From assembly GCA_017429345.1 (NCBI GenBank), contig JAFRPB010000012.1:1-33180 (forward strand): a DNA stretch of 33,180 nucleotides, written 5' to 3'. The translations under genes were made by a program, and so were the position numbers. This stretch comes from Clostridia bacterium. Its GTDB lineage: Bacteria; Bacillota; Clostridia; Oscillospirales; Acutalibacteraceae. Below the pieces are notes generated by a model. The model searched no databases. It was not told the origin of the DNA and saw only the letters and a program-made list of their open reading frames with translations. Numbering within the stretch: position 1 is the first letter of the stretch; each line of letters opens with the position of its first letter. Below, in pieces: positions 15,471 through 23,378 of this stretch.

Positions 15471-16970
15471 ATGCTGTATTTGTCGAAATCAAAATATTGC
15501 CGCCTCTGGCAGTGCCCGAAGATGCTCTGGCTGGATACTTATCGCCCGGAGCTGCACGAGGCGAACGCCGCGGACGAGGCGCGATTCACCGCGGGCAACG
15601 AGGTGGGCGACCTTGCGATGGGTCTGTTCGGCGACTATGTCGAGGTGACCGCGAAAAAAGAGGACGGCAGGCTCGACCTGCCCGAAATGATCCGGCGCAC
15701 CGAAGAAGAAATGAAAAAGGGGTCCCCGGTGATCTGCGAAGCGTCCTTCTCCTTCGGCGGGCTCTACTGCGCGGTCGATCTTCTCAAAAAAGAGAACGGC
15801 GGTTGGGCGATCTATGAGGTAAAAAGCTCCACCCACCCGGACTCCGCCGTTTACCGCGCGGACGTCGCCTATCAGAAATACGTGCTCGAACACTGCGGCA
15901 TGCACGTGACGGGCACGTATCTTGTCACCATCGACAGCAGCTACGTATACGACGGGGAATTGCGGCTCGACGAGCTGTTCCGTGTGACGGATATCTCCGA
16001 CGGCGTATGCGAAGAGATGAAGAATATCGAAAAGAATCTTCGCGCCGCAGAACAGACCCTTTCGGGAGAGGAACCGCAGATCGATATCGGCGAACACTGC
16101 CGGGATCCTTACGAATGCGGATACTGGGGGTACTGCACCCGCGCGCTGCCGACCCCGAACGTGTTCGGCCTATACCGGGTCGGTTTCAAAACCGCGCTGA
16201 AATACTATTACGACGGCGTCGCGTCCTTTGAAGCGCTTCTTGCCGCCGGAAAGATCAAAGGGAAAACCGCGCTGCGGCAGATCGACTTTGCGCTGAACGA
16301 CTGGGGAACGTTCGCGGACAGAGACGCGATCCGGGCGTTTCTCGGTACGCTCTCCTACCCGCTGTATTTCCTCGATTTTGAGACAATGCAGCTCCCGGTG
16401 CCGAAATACGTCGGCTCAAGGCCCTATCAGCAGATCCCGTTCCAGTATTCGCTGCATTATATCGAGAAAGAAGGAGGGGAGGTGAAGCATAAAGAATTTC
16501 TGGCGGAATCGGGTCCCGACCCGCGCCGCGCGCTGGCCCAGCGGCTGTGCGCGGATATCCCGAAGGACGTTTGCGTCACGGCGTACAACAAGGGCTTCGA
16601 GTGCGGGCGCATCAAAGAACTGGCGGAGGCGTTCCCGGACCTCGCGGAGCACCTGATGAACATTGAGGGCAATATCAAGGACCTGCTCACGCCGTTCCAG
16701 TCCGGCTGGTATTACAACCGCGCCATGGGCGGCTCATTCTCGATCAAAAGCGTGCTGCCGGCGCTGTTCCCGGACGACCCGGAGCTCGATTATCACAACC
16801 TCGAGGGCGTGCACAACGGCAGCGAGGCGATGGAGATCTTCCCGCGCATCGAATTCATGCCGCCGGAGGAAAAAGAATCCGCCCGCAGAAATCTTCTCAA
16901 ATACTGCGAGCTGGATACGCTGGCGATGGTAAAGGTTTGGGAAAAACTTAATATTTTAACACTTAACTGA
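15471..16970 (+). CDS. DUF2779 protein: Cas4-like nuclease plus DEDD exonuclease-like domain
   Basis: I choose ATG 15471 (MLYLSKSKYCRLWQCP, typical of this family) with AAAGGTG upstream; GTG 15462 and ATG 15465 are alternatives. The 499-residue protein has an N-terminal PD-(D/E)XK region with IYEVKSS (about 115), and cysteines C10/C15 plus C-x5-C-x5-C in HCRDPYECGYWGYC (about 209), as in iron-sulphur Cas4/AddB-type nucleases. The C-terminal half is RNase-H-like: YFLDFET (about 299) and CELDTLAM (about 479) could be DEDD acidic residues. The family is common in bacteria, with unknown role, probably nucleic acid processing. It is divergent from the helicase operon and shares its 224-base control region. 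Confidence 0.85.
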   Translation: MLYLSKSKYCRLWQCPKMLWLDTYRPELHEANAADEARFTAGNEVGDLAMGLFGDYVEVTAKKEDGRLDLPEMIRRTEEEMKKGSPVICEASFSFGGLYCAVDLLKKENGGWAIYEVKSSTHPDSAVYRADVAYQKYVLEHCGMHVTGTYLVTIDSSYVYDGELRLDELFRVTDISDGVCEEMKNIEKNLRAAEQTLSGEEPQIDIGEHCRDPYECGYWGYCTRALPTPNVFGLYRVGFKTALKYYYDGVASFEALLAAGKIKGKTALRQIDFALNDWGTFADRDAIRAFLGTLSYPLYFLDFETMQLPVPKYVGSRPYQQIPFQYSLHYIEKEGGEVKHKEFLAESGPDPRRALAQRLCADIPKDVCVTAYNKGFECGRIKELAEAFPDLAEHLMNIEGNIKDLLTPFQSGWYYNRAMGGSFSIKSVLPALFPDDPELDYHNLEGVHNGSEAMEIFPRIEFMPPEEKESARRNLLKYCELDTLAMVKVWEKLNILTLN

Positions 16971-16985
16971 AAGGAAATTGTAGTA

Positions 16986-17561
16986 ATGGAAAAAGAAAAT
17001 GCATTTAAGTTCCTTGTTTTCAGTGCTATTCCGTGTAGGAGAAACAAATCTGGAAAGATCATCGAGCCACAGGACCGATTGAAAGACGCCATTCATCGTG
17101 CGCACAGAGATGTTCTTACCGGGAGGTTCTATTTTGAGCAGTACCTTTCTTATAAAGAAAAGGGAAAAGACGGACTCAATGAGATCGAAATCAAATTAGA
17201 TTCTATAATACGGGATTTAAAGAAAAAAGGAATTGCACTAAACTCAAATAGTCTAATTGAAACTCTGCAAAAAGAATATGATACGGTTGAATTTGGCGCA
17301 ATTCAGAAACTCGTAAATATGACCTTAAAGTATGTTGTGATTTTGAATTCATTTGAAAAAGCTGAAATACCGGTCGACGAGCATGGTTGTGACTGTCCGT
17401 TAGATAGCGTTATTCTAACCGAACTTGAAAAAAGACTTGGGAAAAAACACACGAAATGGACGAGAATGAACCATGATGAATATAAAGAAGTTCAAAAGGA
17501 AATAAAACAAATAATGGAAAATGAACCTATTCTTTATTTTGATTTTAAATATTGGAAATAA
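16986..17561 (+). CDS. Unknown AT-rich protein after DUF2779 gene
   Basis: The start has AAAGGAA about nine bases upstream and follows the DUF2779 stop by 15 bases, so the genes are likely one transcript. The 191-residue product is Lys/Glu/Ile-rich, mostly helical and soluble, with HRAHRDVLTGRFYFEQYLSY near residues 37-56 and a C-terminus ending in YFDFKYWK. No domain was recognised. Its base composition is far more AT-rich than the DUF2779 gene directly ahead of it, which suggests later acquisition. A role linked to the nuclease-like neighbour is possible but only by position. Confidence 0.72.
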   Translation: MEKENAFKFLVFSAIPCRRNKSGKIIEPQDRLKDAIHRAHRDVLTGRFYFEQYLSYKEKGKDGLNEIEIKLDSIIRDLKKKGIALNSNSLIETLQKEYDTVEFGAIQKLVNMTLKYVVILNSFEKAEIPVDEHGCDCPLDSVILTELEKRLGKKHTKWTRMNHDEYKEVQKEIKQIMENEPILYFDFKYWK

Positions 17562-17605
17562 TCGCGAAAAACGGCATCGCCAATGATGGGTCTGATTCTT
17601 TCGCT

Positions 17606-17649
17606 ATACACCGCCCGATGGGACGAAAAGATCCCATCGGGCGGTGTAT
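17606..17649. terminator. Perfect 18-bp hairpin, terminator or operator
   Basis: Bases 17606-17623 pair exactly with 17632-17649 around the loop CGAAAAGA. The stem is very strong but is followed by TATAATATCAT instead of a T run, so it may terminate weakly or serve as a protein-binding palindrome. A TATAAT (17650-17655) begins right after the stem, about 29 bases ahead of the next start codon, so the hairpin covers the expected -35 region of the pentapeptide gene. Confidence 0.65.
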
Positions 17650-17683
17650 TATAATATCATCAAATTCACAGGGAGGAATCACA

Positions 17684-18745
17684 ATGCCTACAATATCCAT
17701 GTGCATGGCAACCGTTAAGGGAGATCCGGCAGATCGGGAGACGCTTTCCCGTATCTTAAACGACCACAAAGCGTGGCTGGAGGATCCCGCTAAAGGCAGG
17801 CAGGCATACCTGCGAAACATGAACCTTGAAAAAGCCGACCTTTCCGGCGAAGATCTTTCGTTTGCAGACCTGACCGGCGCCTGGCTGAAGGAAGCGAAGC
17901 TGGCGGGAACAAAACTGAAGGGCGCCGTTCTGGACGGGGCGTTCATGCACGACGCCGATCTGACAGGCGCGGATCTGCGCGGCGCGCGGCTCTCTCACGC
18001 TAAGGCCTGTCACGCCTGCTTCAAAAGGGCCGATATGGAACAGGCGATCCTCACCGGCTCCGTTCTTTGGGAATCCGATTTTGAAGAAGCGAATCTGAAA
18101 GGCGCGATCCTGACCGCCGCCGAGCTGTGCGACTGTGACTTTACGGCTGCGGACCTGTCCTATGCCGATCTTTATTGCGCCAATCTTGACTATACCGTTT
18201 TTCGGGACGCCGATCTGAAATACGCAAGGATCGGTTACGCGGAAAACTCGTTCTACGCCGATTTTAAGAGCGCCGACCTGACCGGCGTCGATTTCTCGGA
18301 ATGTCCGTTAAATGAAGGAAGTACGGAAGGCGCGACCGGCTTTCATCCGCACATGCGCTGCCCGGAGGAGGGCTCCTTTATCGCGTGGAAAAAGTGCCGG
18401 GACGACCGTATCGTCAAGCTCCTGATCCCGGAAACCGCCGCAAGAACGGGCGTTTGTGCCGATACCTGCCGTGCTTCCAAAGCCGTGGTTCTGGATATCC
18501 GGGATGCAGAAAACGGTTCCTGCGAGGAAGCGGTCTGCTGTTACGACAGGGATCTCATTTACAGAAAAGGCGAGACCGTTTGCCCGGAGGAACCCTTTGA
18601 CGACCGCCTGCTGACAGACGGCAGCGGGATCCATTTCTTCCTCACGCGCAAGGAAGCGGAGCTGTTCGAGCCCGGAGAGGATGAAGACGATCCGGCAGAG
18701 GATCAGGAAGATTGTATTGATGATAAGGAGGATACAAAGCAATGA
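17684..18745 (+). CDS. Pentapeptide-repeat protein with DUF5758-like C-terminus
   Basis: The start follows GGGAGGA at 17671-17677. Of 353 residues, about 45-215 form pentapeptide repeats of the A(D/N)LxX type (ADLSGEDLSFADLTGAW, ADLTGADLRGARL and so on), which fold as a right-handed square beta-helix. The C-terminal part (IAWKKCRDDRIVKLLIP, CRASKAVVLDI, PFDDRLLTDGSGIHFFLTRKEAE) resembles the DUF5758 domain often attached to such repeats in phage and clostridial proteins. The tail is acidic. Several cysteines (HACFKRA, CDCDF) lie in the helix. The stop overlaps the next start (ATGA). Function of these proteins is not established. Confidence 0.88.
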   Translation: MPTISMCMATVKGDPADRETLSRILNDHKAWLEDPAKGRQAYLRNMNLEKADLSGEDLSFADLTGAWLKEAKLAGTKLKGAVLDGAFMHDADLTGADLRGARLSHAKACHACFKRADMEQAILTGSVLWESDFEEANLKGAILTAAELCDCDFTAADLSYADLYCANLDYTVFRDADLKYARIGYAENSFYADFKSADLTGVDFSECPLNEGSTEGATGFHPHMRCPEEGSFIAWKKCRDDRIVKLLIPETAARTGVCADTCRASKAVVLDIRDAENGSCEEAVCCYDRDLIYRKGETVCPEEPFDDRLLTDGSGIHFFLTRKEAELFEPGEDEDDPAEDQEDCIDDKEDTKQ

Positions 18746-19869
18746 ACATTTCGGACAAAAAGCATTCAAATGACATTCTGCCGACCGGTTTGTATCGGGA
18801 GATTCTTCGGGTATGCTTCCAATCCGAAGAAATGGCGGCATATCTGGAAGACCACCCGGTTTCAAGGTATACGGCGATTGAGATCGTTCTCAAGGCGCCG
18901 GTCTCACTGGAGGAAAAGGCTGCGCTGTTGGATAAGATCGCGCTGACGGATCAGTCGTCTCCGGACGCATCGGAAGCGCCGGGCGACAAAGAAAAACAGA
19001 TCAGCGCTTATCTGCGTCGAAAGCTTCTGATCGAGCGACGCACCGCCAAAGAACACGCCGACGCCATTCGCCGGGCGCTGGACGCCCTGAAGCTGAAGCC
19101 AGGGGAGATCCTATGCAAACGCGAGCATTGGTTTGATGAGGATATTATGGAAGAAAAATACGGATACGGCGTCCTGTTTCAGAACATGGAAGCCGCCGCG
19201 GACTATATGCGGCGCGAGCTGGAATATGAACTGGACGGCGAGGAATCGAACGACGACGTTTGCCCGGGCTGGACGGAGTTGGAAAAATGGGCGCCCGGTG
19301 AAAACGGGATGATGGAGAATCCATATACGTTTTATCTCTTTTACGATAAGGTCGTGTATTTTACCGAGAATCGGCTCTGGAATGACGGCCTGTGCTGGTC
19401 TCCGGAGACAAGGGTATACTCGGGCGGCGACCTTGATCTGAATCTTCCCATACCGTTTCAGCCGGGCGACATCGTCACATTGGACTGTCGGCCCTTTTCG
19501 CCGCCGAAGCCGGTCGTGCTTCTGGAGGTGGGCGACGACTGCTGCGGCGTGCAGATGCTCTGTCGGGGCGTGGACGGCCTTTGGTATACCGCCGCCCTGA
19601 AACACCGATGCGGCCGGATCGACAAGCATTATATGAATCACTCCATTCTTTCTCCGCTCTACCGCTTGACATCCTATAGTGACGATCTCGCACCCGAGGA
19701 TGAGACGCTGAAAAAGGTCAGCGACTGCGTCGGCGGAAACGCGAAAAAAGGACGGGCGCTGTGGGACGCGATCCACAACAGCCCGTCCGTAAGGGATCGG
19801 GGTATATTGACCGATGCAGAGCTTTTATCTTTGCTCTCCGAATCGATCGGAAGAAAGGAAAAACCGTAA
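18742..19869 (+). CDS. Unknown protein related to 1723-2562
   Basis: The 375-residue soluble acidic protein is coupled to the pentapeptide gene by a four-base overlap. Its first 60 residues (SEEMAAYLEDHPVSRYTAIEIV, then SLEEKAALLDKIA) and the segment LPIPFQPGDIVTLDCR (about 235-250) resemble the corresponding parts of the protein at 1723-2562, so the two are likely paralogues. The region between has AAADYMRRELEYEL and WTELEKWAPG. No catalytic motif was recognised. The PxPFxxGD element looks like a beta strand followed by a turn and may mark a small SH3-like barrel (inference). Confidence 0.8.
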   Translation: MNISDKKHSNDILPTGLYREILRVCFQSEEMAAYLEDHPVSRYTAIEIVLKAPVSLEEKAALLDKIALTDQSSPDASEAPGDKEKQISAYLRRKLLIERRTAKEHADAIRRALDALKLKPGEILCKREHWFDEDIMEEKYGYGVLFQNMEAAADYMRRELEYELDGEESNDDVCPGWTELEKWAPGENGMMENPYTFYLFYDKVVYFTENRLWNDGLCWSPETRVYSGGDLDLNLPIPFQPGDIVTLDCRPFSPPKPVVLLEVGDDCCGVQMLCRGVDGLWYTAALKHRCGRIDKHYMNHSILSPLYRLTSYSDDLAPEDETLKKVSDCVGGNAKKGRALWDAIHNSPSVRDRGILTDAELLSLLSESIGRKEKP

Positions 19870-19950
19870 AGCGCGGCGTGTTCTGACGCGATTACACTGC
19901 TTTGCCGATCTGCAGAGTTGCTTTTCTTTCACTGAAACCGGCAAAAACAC

Positions 19951-19990
19951 AAAAAAAGAACGGCCTCGTCAGGACGACGGAGCCGTTTTG
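19951..19990. terminator. Bidirectional terminator between convergent genes
   Basis: AACGGC (19959-19964) pairs with GCCGTT (19982-19987), extended by CTCGTC against GACGA, with a run of seven A before the stem and TTTT at its end. It lies between the plus-strand gene ending at 19869 and the minus-strand gene ending at 20022. Confidence 0.8.
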
Positions 19991-20021
19991 CATTATACGC
20001 CGAAGGTGGGCTTGCGATACG

Positions 20022-20351
20022 TCAATCCTTATCAAGAAAGCACTTGTAATGCTCGCTGAAATCATATCGGATCTCGGGTTCCGTTGTAATTCCGAAGGCA
20101 GTCCTGATTTCGGCGACGTATTCTTTCCCGATATTCGGATTCATATATATAATCGCTTTTCCTCTCGTGTTGTACTCCACCCTGCCTCTTGGGTAGTGAT
20201 CGAACGGCTTGCCGCAGGGCTTTATATGTTCCCACAAGAGCTTATGGTTGTAGGTATTGCCGGATTTCGCAACGCCGACGGCTGCCGTTTCGTCGAACGG
20301 GAAAGCAAGCAGCTTCCCCTCGACGATCCAGAACACGCCACGTTTATTCAT
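20022..20351 (-). CDS. Small unknown protein coupled to acetyltransferase
   Basis: The start at 20351 overlaps the end of the acetyltransferase gene by eight bases; a longer frame to 20402 would overlap it more and has no better ribosome site. The 109-residue product begins NKRGVFWIVEGKLLAFPFDE and contains NTYNHKLLWEHIKPCGKPFDHYPRG and a final ITTEPEIRYDFSEHYKCF. This pattern is seen in small uncharacterised clostridial proteins, but I cannot name the family. Translational coupling suggests it is expressed with the acetyltransferase. Confidence 0.72.
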   Translation of the reverse strand: MNKRGVFWIVEGKLLAFPFDETAAVGVAKSGNTYNHKLLWEHIKPCGKPFDHYPRGRVEYNTRGKAIIYMNPNIGKEYVAEIRTAFGITTEPEIRYDFSEHYKCFLDKD

Positions 20352-20886
20352 CCGTCTGACCTTCCTGTTCTGCTTCCGGCGCGGGCAGCTGATACCGCAC
20401 AAGCCCGATGACGCCCCCGGCAGTCATCCGCATCCCCACGGCTGTTTTTGTGAAGCCGAGTTTTTCGATCAGCTTTCTGCTCGGGTCGTTTTCGTATACG
20501 ACCTCCGCGACGACGGTCTTCCCGGAAAAACCGAACAGCGTTCCCCGAAAGAAGGTTTCTGTCAAGGCGTTGATCGCTTCCGCCGCGTACCCCTGCCTGC
20601 GATACTCGCTGAAAATATAGTACTCGATATTCGCTGACGCGTCCTCGATCTCCGGCAGCATTCCCACATAGCCGAGCATCCGCCCCGTTTCTTTTTCGCA
20701 AACGGCGTAACAATGCACAAGATGGCTTGTGAAATCGATCATATTATAAAGCTTTTCCGAGTATTCCTCGGCGTATTGAAAAAGCCACTCGTCCGCCTCC
20801 GACAGATGGCGCAGATAATCCGCAAGGTCCGTCCCGTTGTCCGCGGGGCGCAGGTACAGCCGTTTCGTTTTGATTTCGTTCAGCAT
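20344..20886 (-). CDS. GNAT-family N-acetyltransferase
   Basis: The start at 20886 follows AAAGGAGA. The 180-residue protein is a RimJ/RimL-type GNAT: it begins IKTKRLYLRPA, has MLGYVGMLPE, the acetyl-CoA pyrophosphate loop YRRQGYAAEA (R-x-x-G-x-G/A variant) at about 114-123, and ENDPSRKLIEKLGF near 145-158. It transfers an acetyl group from acetyl-CoA to an amine of a protein or small molecule; substrate unknown. A promoter element shared with the helicase operon lies about 90-130 bases upstream. Confidence 0.9.
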   Translation of the reverse strand: MLNEIKTKRLYLRPADNGTDLADYLRHLSEADEWLFQYAEEYSEKLYNMIDFTSHLVHCYAVCEKETGRMLGYVGMLPEIEDASANIEYYIFSEYRRQGYAAEAINALTETFFRGTLFGFSGKTVVAEVVYENDPSRKLIEKLGFTKTAVGMRMTAGGVIGLVRYQLPAPEAEQEGQTDE

Positions 20887-20975
20887 AGTTTCTCCTTTTC
20901 TGTGCCGCGTTTCTCGCGGCGCTGTTTTTCGCGTCCTTTTCAGGTCGTTCTTTTGCTCTGTTCTTTTTTGAGCAT

Positions 20976-21019
20976 ATGATACAGCGCATCGTGTACCGTA
21001 AACGTCCCATCGGCAGAGG
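20976..21019 (-). promoter_or_regulatory. Acetyltransferase promoter, second copy of shared block
   Basis: Minus-strand TTTACG (21002-20997) and TATCAT (20981-20976) are 15 bases apart, exactly as in the helicase promoter. The surrounding block 20984-21019 matches 15286-15322 at most positions. The element is in the same orientation relative to its gene in both places. Confidence 0.55.
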
Positions 21020-21050
21020 CGTCTTACAAAACGGAAACGACAAAATACAG

Positions 21051-21093
21051 AAACCACCCGGTTCCGCCGCGCTTGGGCAAAACCGGGTGGTTT
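21051..21093. terminator. Bidirectional terminator
   Basis: AAACCACCCGGTT (21051-21063) pairs perfectly with AACCGGGTGGTTT (21081-21093). A bases on one side and T bases on the other allow use in both directions. It lies 33 bases beyond the stop of the minus-strand gene at 21126 and ends the five-gene run that starts at 25407. Confidence 0.88.
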
Positions 21094-21125
21094 TATATAA
21101 CAGAGGCGAAGAAATCCGCGATCGC

Positions 21126-22805
21126 TCAGCTCGTTTGCAGCAAAAGCCACGCCCCCGCGGGCAGTGATACGGTATACGCGCCGTCGTTGGAAGAGAGCCT
21201 TCCCGTGCCCGCAGCCATACGCACGCCGCGCGTCGGATCACGCAGGCGCAGAGCCTGCGTCACTGCTGCTGCGGACCGGAACTCATCCGGCCGGAAACCG
21301 TCGTGCCGCACGCCGTTGTTGTTCATCAGCAGAATATACCATTCGTCGCCGCGGCGGTTGTAAGCGGCGCAAAGCCCGCCGCCGACGCGCAGAGGCAGAA
21401 GACCGTCCAGAAGCCGGTCCGCCCCGGAGGGAGCGACGGTGTTTTTATGACGGACCGCGAAAGACGGATCGCCGGTCAGGTCGATGAGATATTCATATCC
21501 GCTGAGCGCGTCTTCCATATCGGCGTGAACGATATCGCATACCGCCGGCAGTCCCCCGCTTTTCAGCACGTGACCGCAGTTACCGAAGCCGTCGCCGTCG
21601 CCGAAGATCTCCTCTGTCGCCGCGCGGAACTGCGCCGGAGCGCGCATCACGGCGGGACAGGCGGGATCGTCGGTCGGGAAGCCGAGATAGTCGTCGGCAA
21701 AGCGGATATCCAGCATCGGCAGCTCCGCCGGCAGGACGACCGCGATCGGCGTATATGGATTCCCGAGGTCCGGGAACGCCTCGGTAAACCGCAGAAAACT
21801 CCGTTTCATCTCCCCGTAGGGGCTCAGCTCCGCAGTTGCGAGATCCCGGAAGGTGTTGCATACGCCGTATTCCTCGGCGACCGTCTCCGCGCCGGAAAAA
21901 TAAGCGAATCGCCACGCCCGCTCCGCAAGAGAAAGCGAGCTGCCGCCGTGTTCCCGTTCCTCGGGCGGCCGATCGCTGCCCGCGCCTTTATGCAGAAGAT
22001 CCTCCAGCCACTCGTCCTGTCCTTTGCGCAGAGAGAACGGGATCGTGAATCCGGCGTCCGCCGTATTCTGCCAGCATTCCCAATAGATCCCCCACGGGAT
22101 CCCCGCCGCCTTCGCCATGCCGCGGGTATACGCGATCTGAACGCGCATATTCGGGATCTGCCAGCCGCATTCCGGCAGCAGCAGTCTCGCCCCGTGCGCG
22201 ATCTCCGCGCGCGGCGCCATATAATAGCTGTCCGCGGGAAACAGGCGTCCCCCGGTCTCCCTCGCGCGCAGCGCGTAAAGCGCCTCCGCGGCCCGCAGAA
22301 ACTCGGCAAGCCCCTCCGGCAGGCGCATCTCGGCGTATTCCTCCGGCGCGAACGCCTCAAGGAACACCTCGCGCTCCCCCGCTTTCACTTCCCGCCAGAA
22401 CCGCTCCGCGTCCGCGGGGGCGTCGGGCGAAAGGCCGTCCGCGGCGAACGAGGCGCGGATACGCCCGAGATCGCTCGCGAAATTCGACGCCCATTCGTGC
22501 ATCTGAAAGCCGAGGAAACGGCCATCCGGCAGATCCCGGTAATACTTCAGAAGCTCCGCGTCATAAGGATATTTGCGGGTAAAACCGATCCCGCCCTGCA
22601 GCCGGTCCACATAAAACCGGCAGCCGAGATCAAAAAGAAGACGCGCAAGCGCGCCGTCCTTCGCCGCGGCGGAATTGAAATCATCCGGCGGCGTGAACGA
22701 GGGCTTGTGCATCATCTTGAGCCCGTCTCCCCCGCGCCACAGGCCGGAAGCCTCAAGCGCGGGGAAAATACCGGGCATATAGGTGTGTATAAAAGAAAAA
22801 CTCAT
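21126..22805 (-). CDS. Glycoside-hydrolase-like protein
   Basis: The 559-residue protein has no signal peptide and only a weak ribosome site. Sections such as MRVQIAYTRGMAKAAGIPWGIYWECW (in two parts, about 220-245), RFAYFSGAETVAEEYG and the C-terminal all-beta part (WYILLMNNNGV, LPAGAWLLLQTS) fit a TIM-barrel glycoside hydrolase with a terminal beta-sandwich. I could not assign a numbered family or pinpoint the two catalytic acids; E in IYWECW and E in GAETVAEEYG are candidates. It would act on carbohydrate in the cytoplasm. It follows the secreted-protein gene by 32 bases as the last gene of the run. Confidence 0.55.
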   Translation of the reverse strand: MSFSFIHTYMPGIFPALEASGLWRGGDGLKMMHKPSFTPPDDFNSAAAKDGALARLLFDLGCRFYVDRLQGGIGFTRKYPYDAELLKYYRDLPDGRFLGFQMHEWASNFASDLGRIRASFAADGLSPDAPADAERFWREVKAGEREVFLEAFAPEEYAEMRLPEGLAEFLRAAEALYALRARETGGRLFPADSYYMAPRAEIAHGARLLLPECGWQIPNMRVQIAYTRGMAKAAGIPWGIYWECWQNTADAGFTIPFSLRKGQDEWLEDLLHKGAGSDRPPEEREHGGSSLSLAERAWRFAYFSGAETVAEEYGVCNTFRDLATAELSPYGEMKRSFLRFTEAFPDLGNPYTPIAVVLPAELPMLDIRFADDYLGFPTDDPACPAVMRAPAQFRAATEEIFGDGDGFGNCGHVLKSGGLPAVCDIVHADMEDALSGYEYLIDLTGDPSFAVRHKNTVAPSGADRLLDGLLPLRVGGGLCAAYNRRGDEWYILLMNNNGVRHDGFRPDEFRSAAAVTQALRLRDPTRGVRMAAGTGRLSSNDGAYTVSLPAGAWLLLQTS

Positions 22806-22837
22806 TTTACCGTGTTATATCGCGATCGGCTCTGCGA

Positions 22838-23359
22838 TCAATACAGCTGCCAGGAGCGGATCTTCAGGATGATATCGCGGATCCAGCCGACCAGCCGCTG
22901 GATCGCGCTGCCGTCCACGATCACGTTCGCGTAGATCCGCAGCGCTCTGTGTGTCGGTTCGCTGAGGGTGGTGCCCGCCTCGCGGATCTCCACGATCTTA
23001 TAGGAGATCAGGGAAACGCCCTTGCCGCACTCGATCGAGATCTGATCGTCGGAGATCGTCTCCGGCAGTTCATAGCCCTCCGCCGCGTCGAGCGTGTAGA
23101 CGATATAATACTGCCTGCCCGCGTCCATATGCGCGTATTCCGACGCGCCGGCGTAGTTCGAAATATGAATGTCGGAATAAAGCTTCACCTGCGGTGACAA
23201 AATCTCGATCAGTTTATCCGTATCCGTGCTCATGCAGCCTGCGATATCGCTGTGCAGGCGAACGCAGATCACGTCGTCGTTCTGCGCCGCGGCGGCCGGC
23301 AGAAGCAGGCAGCCGAACATCAGGCACAGGGCAAGCGCCACGGAAATCATTTTTTTCAT
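22838..23359 (-). CDS. Small secreted protein
   Basis: ATG 23359 has GGAGG nine bases upstream; the preceding in-frame TTG is less likely. The 173-residue product begins with a signal peptide (KKMISVALALCLMFGCLLLPAAAA, read in two parts) probably cut after the Ala run before QNDD. The mature part is a beta-rich domain (VICVRLHSDIAGC, YYIVYTLDAAEGYELP) ending in an amphipathic helix (LVGWIRDIILKIRSWQLY). No family recognised. The gene is 19 bases from the flavodoxin gene. The terminal helix could associate with membrane. Confidence 0.75.
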   Translation of the reverse strand: MKKMISVALALCLMFGCLLLPAAAAQNDDVICVRLHSDIAGCMSTDTDKLIEILSPQVKLYSDIHISNYAGASEYAHMDAGRQYYIVYTLDAAEGYELPETISDDQISIECGKGVSLISYKIVEIREAGTTLSEPTHRALRIYANVIVDGSAIQRLVGWIRDIILKIRSWQLY

Positions 23360-23378
23360 CAACGTAATCCTCCATTAT

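Noticed and set aside
21303-22934. Plus-strand frame of 543 codons
   Set aside because: It lies opposite the glycoside-hydrolase-like gene and is very Arg-rich with no recognisable domain, as expected for an antisense frame in GC-rich DNA.
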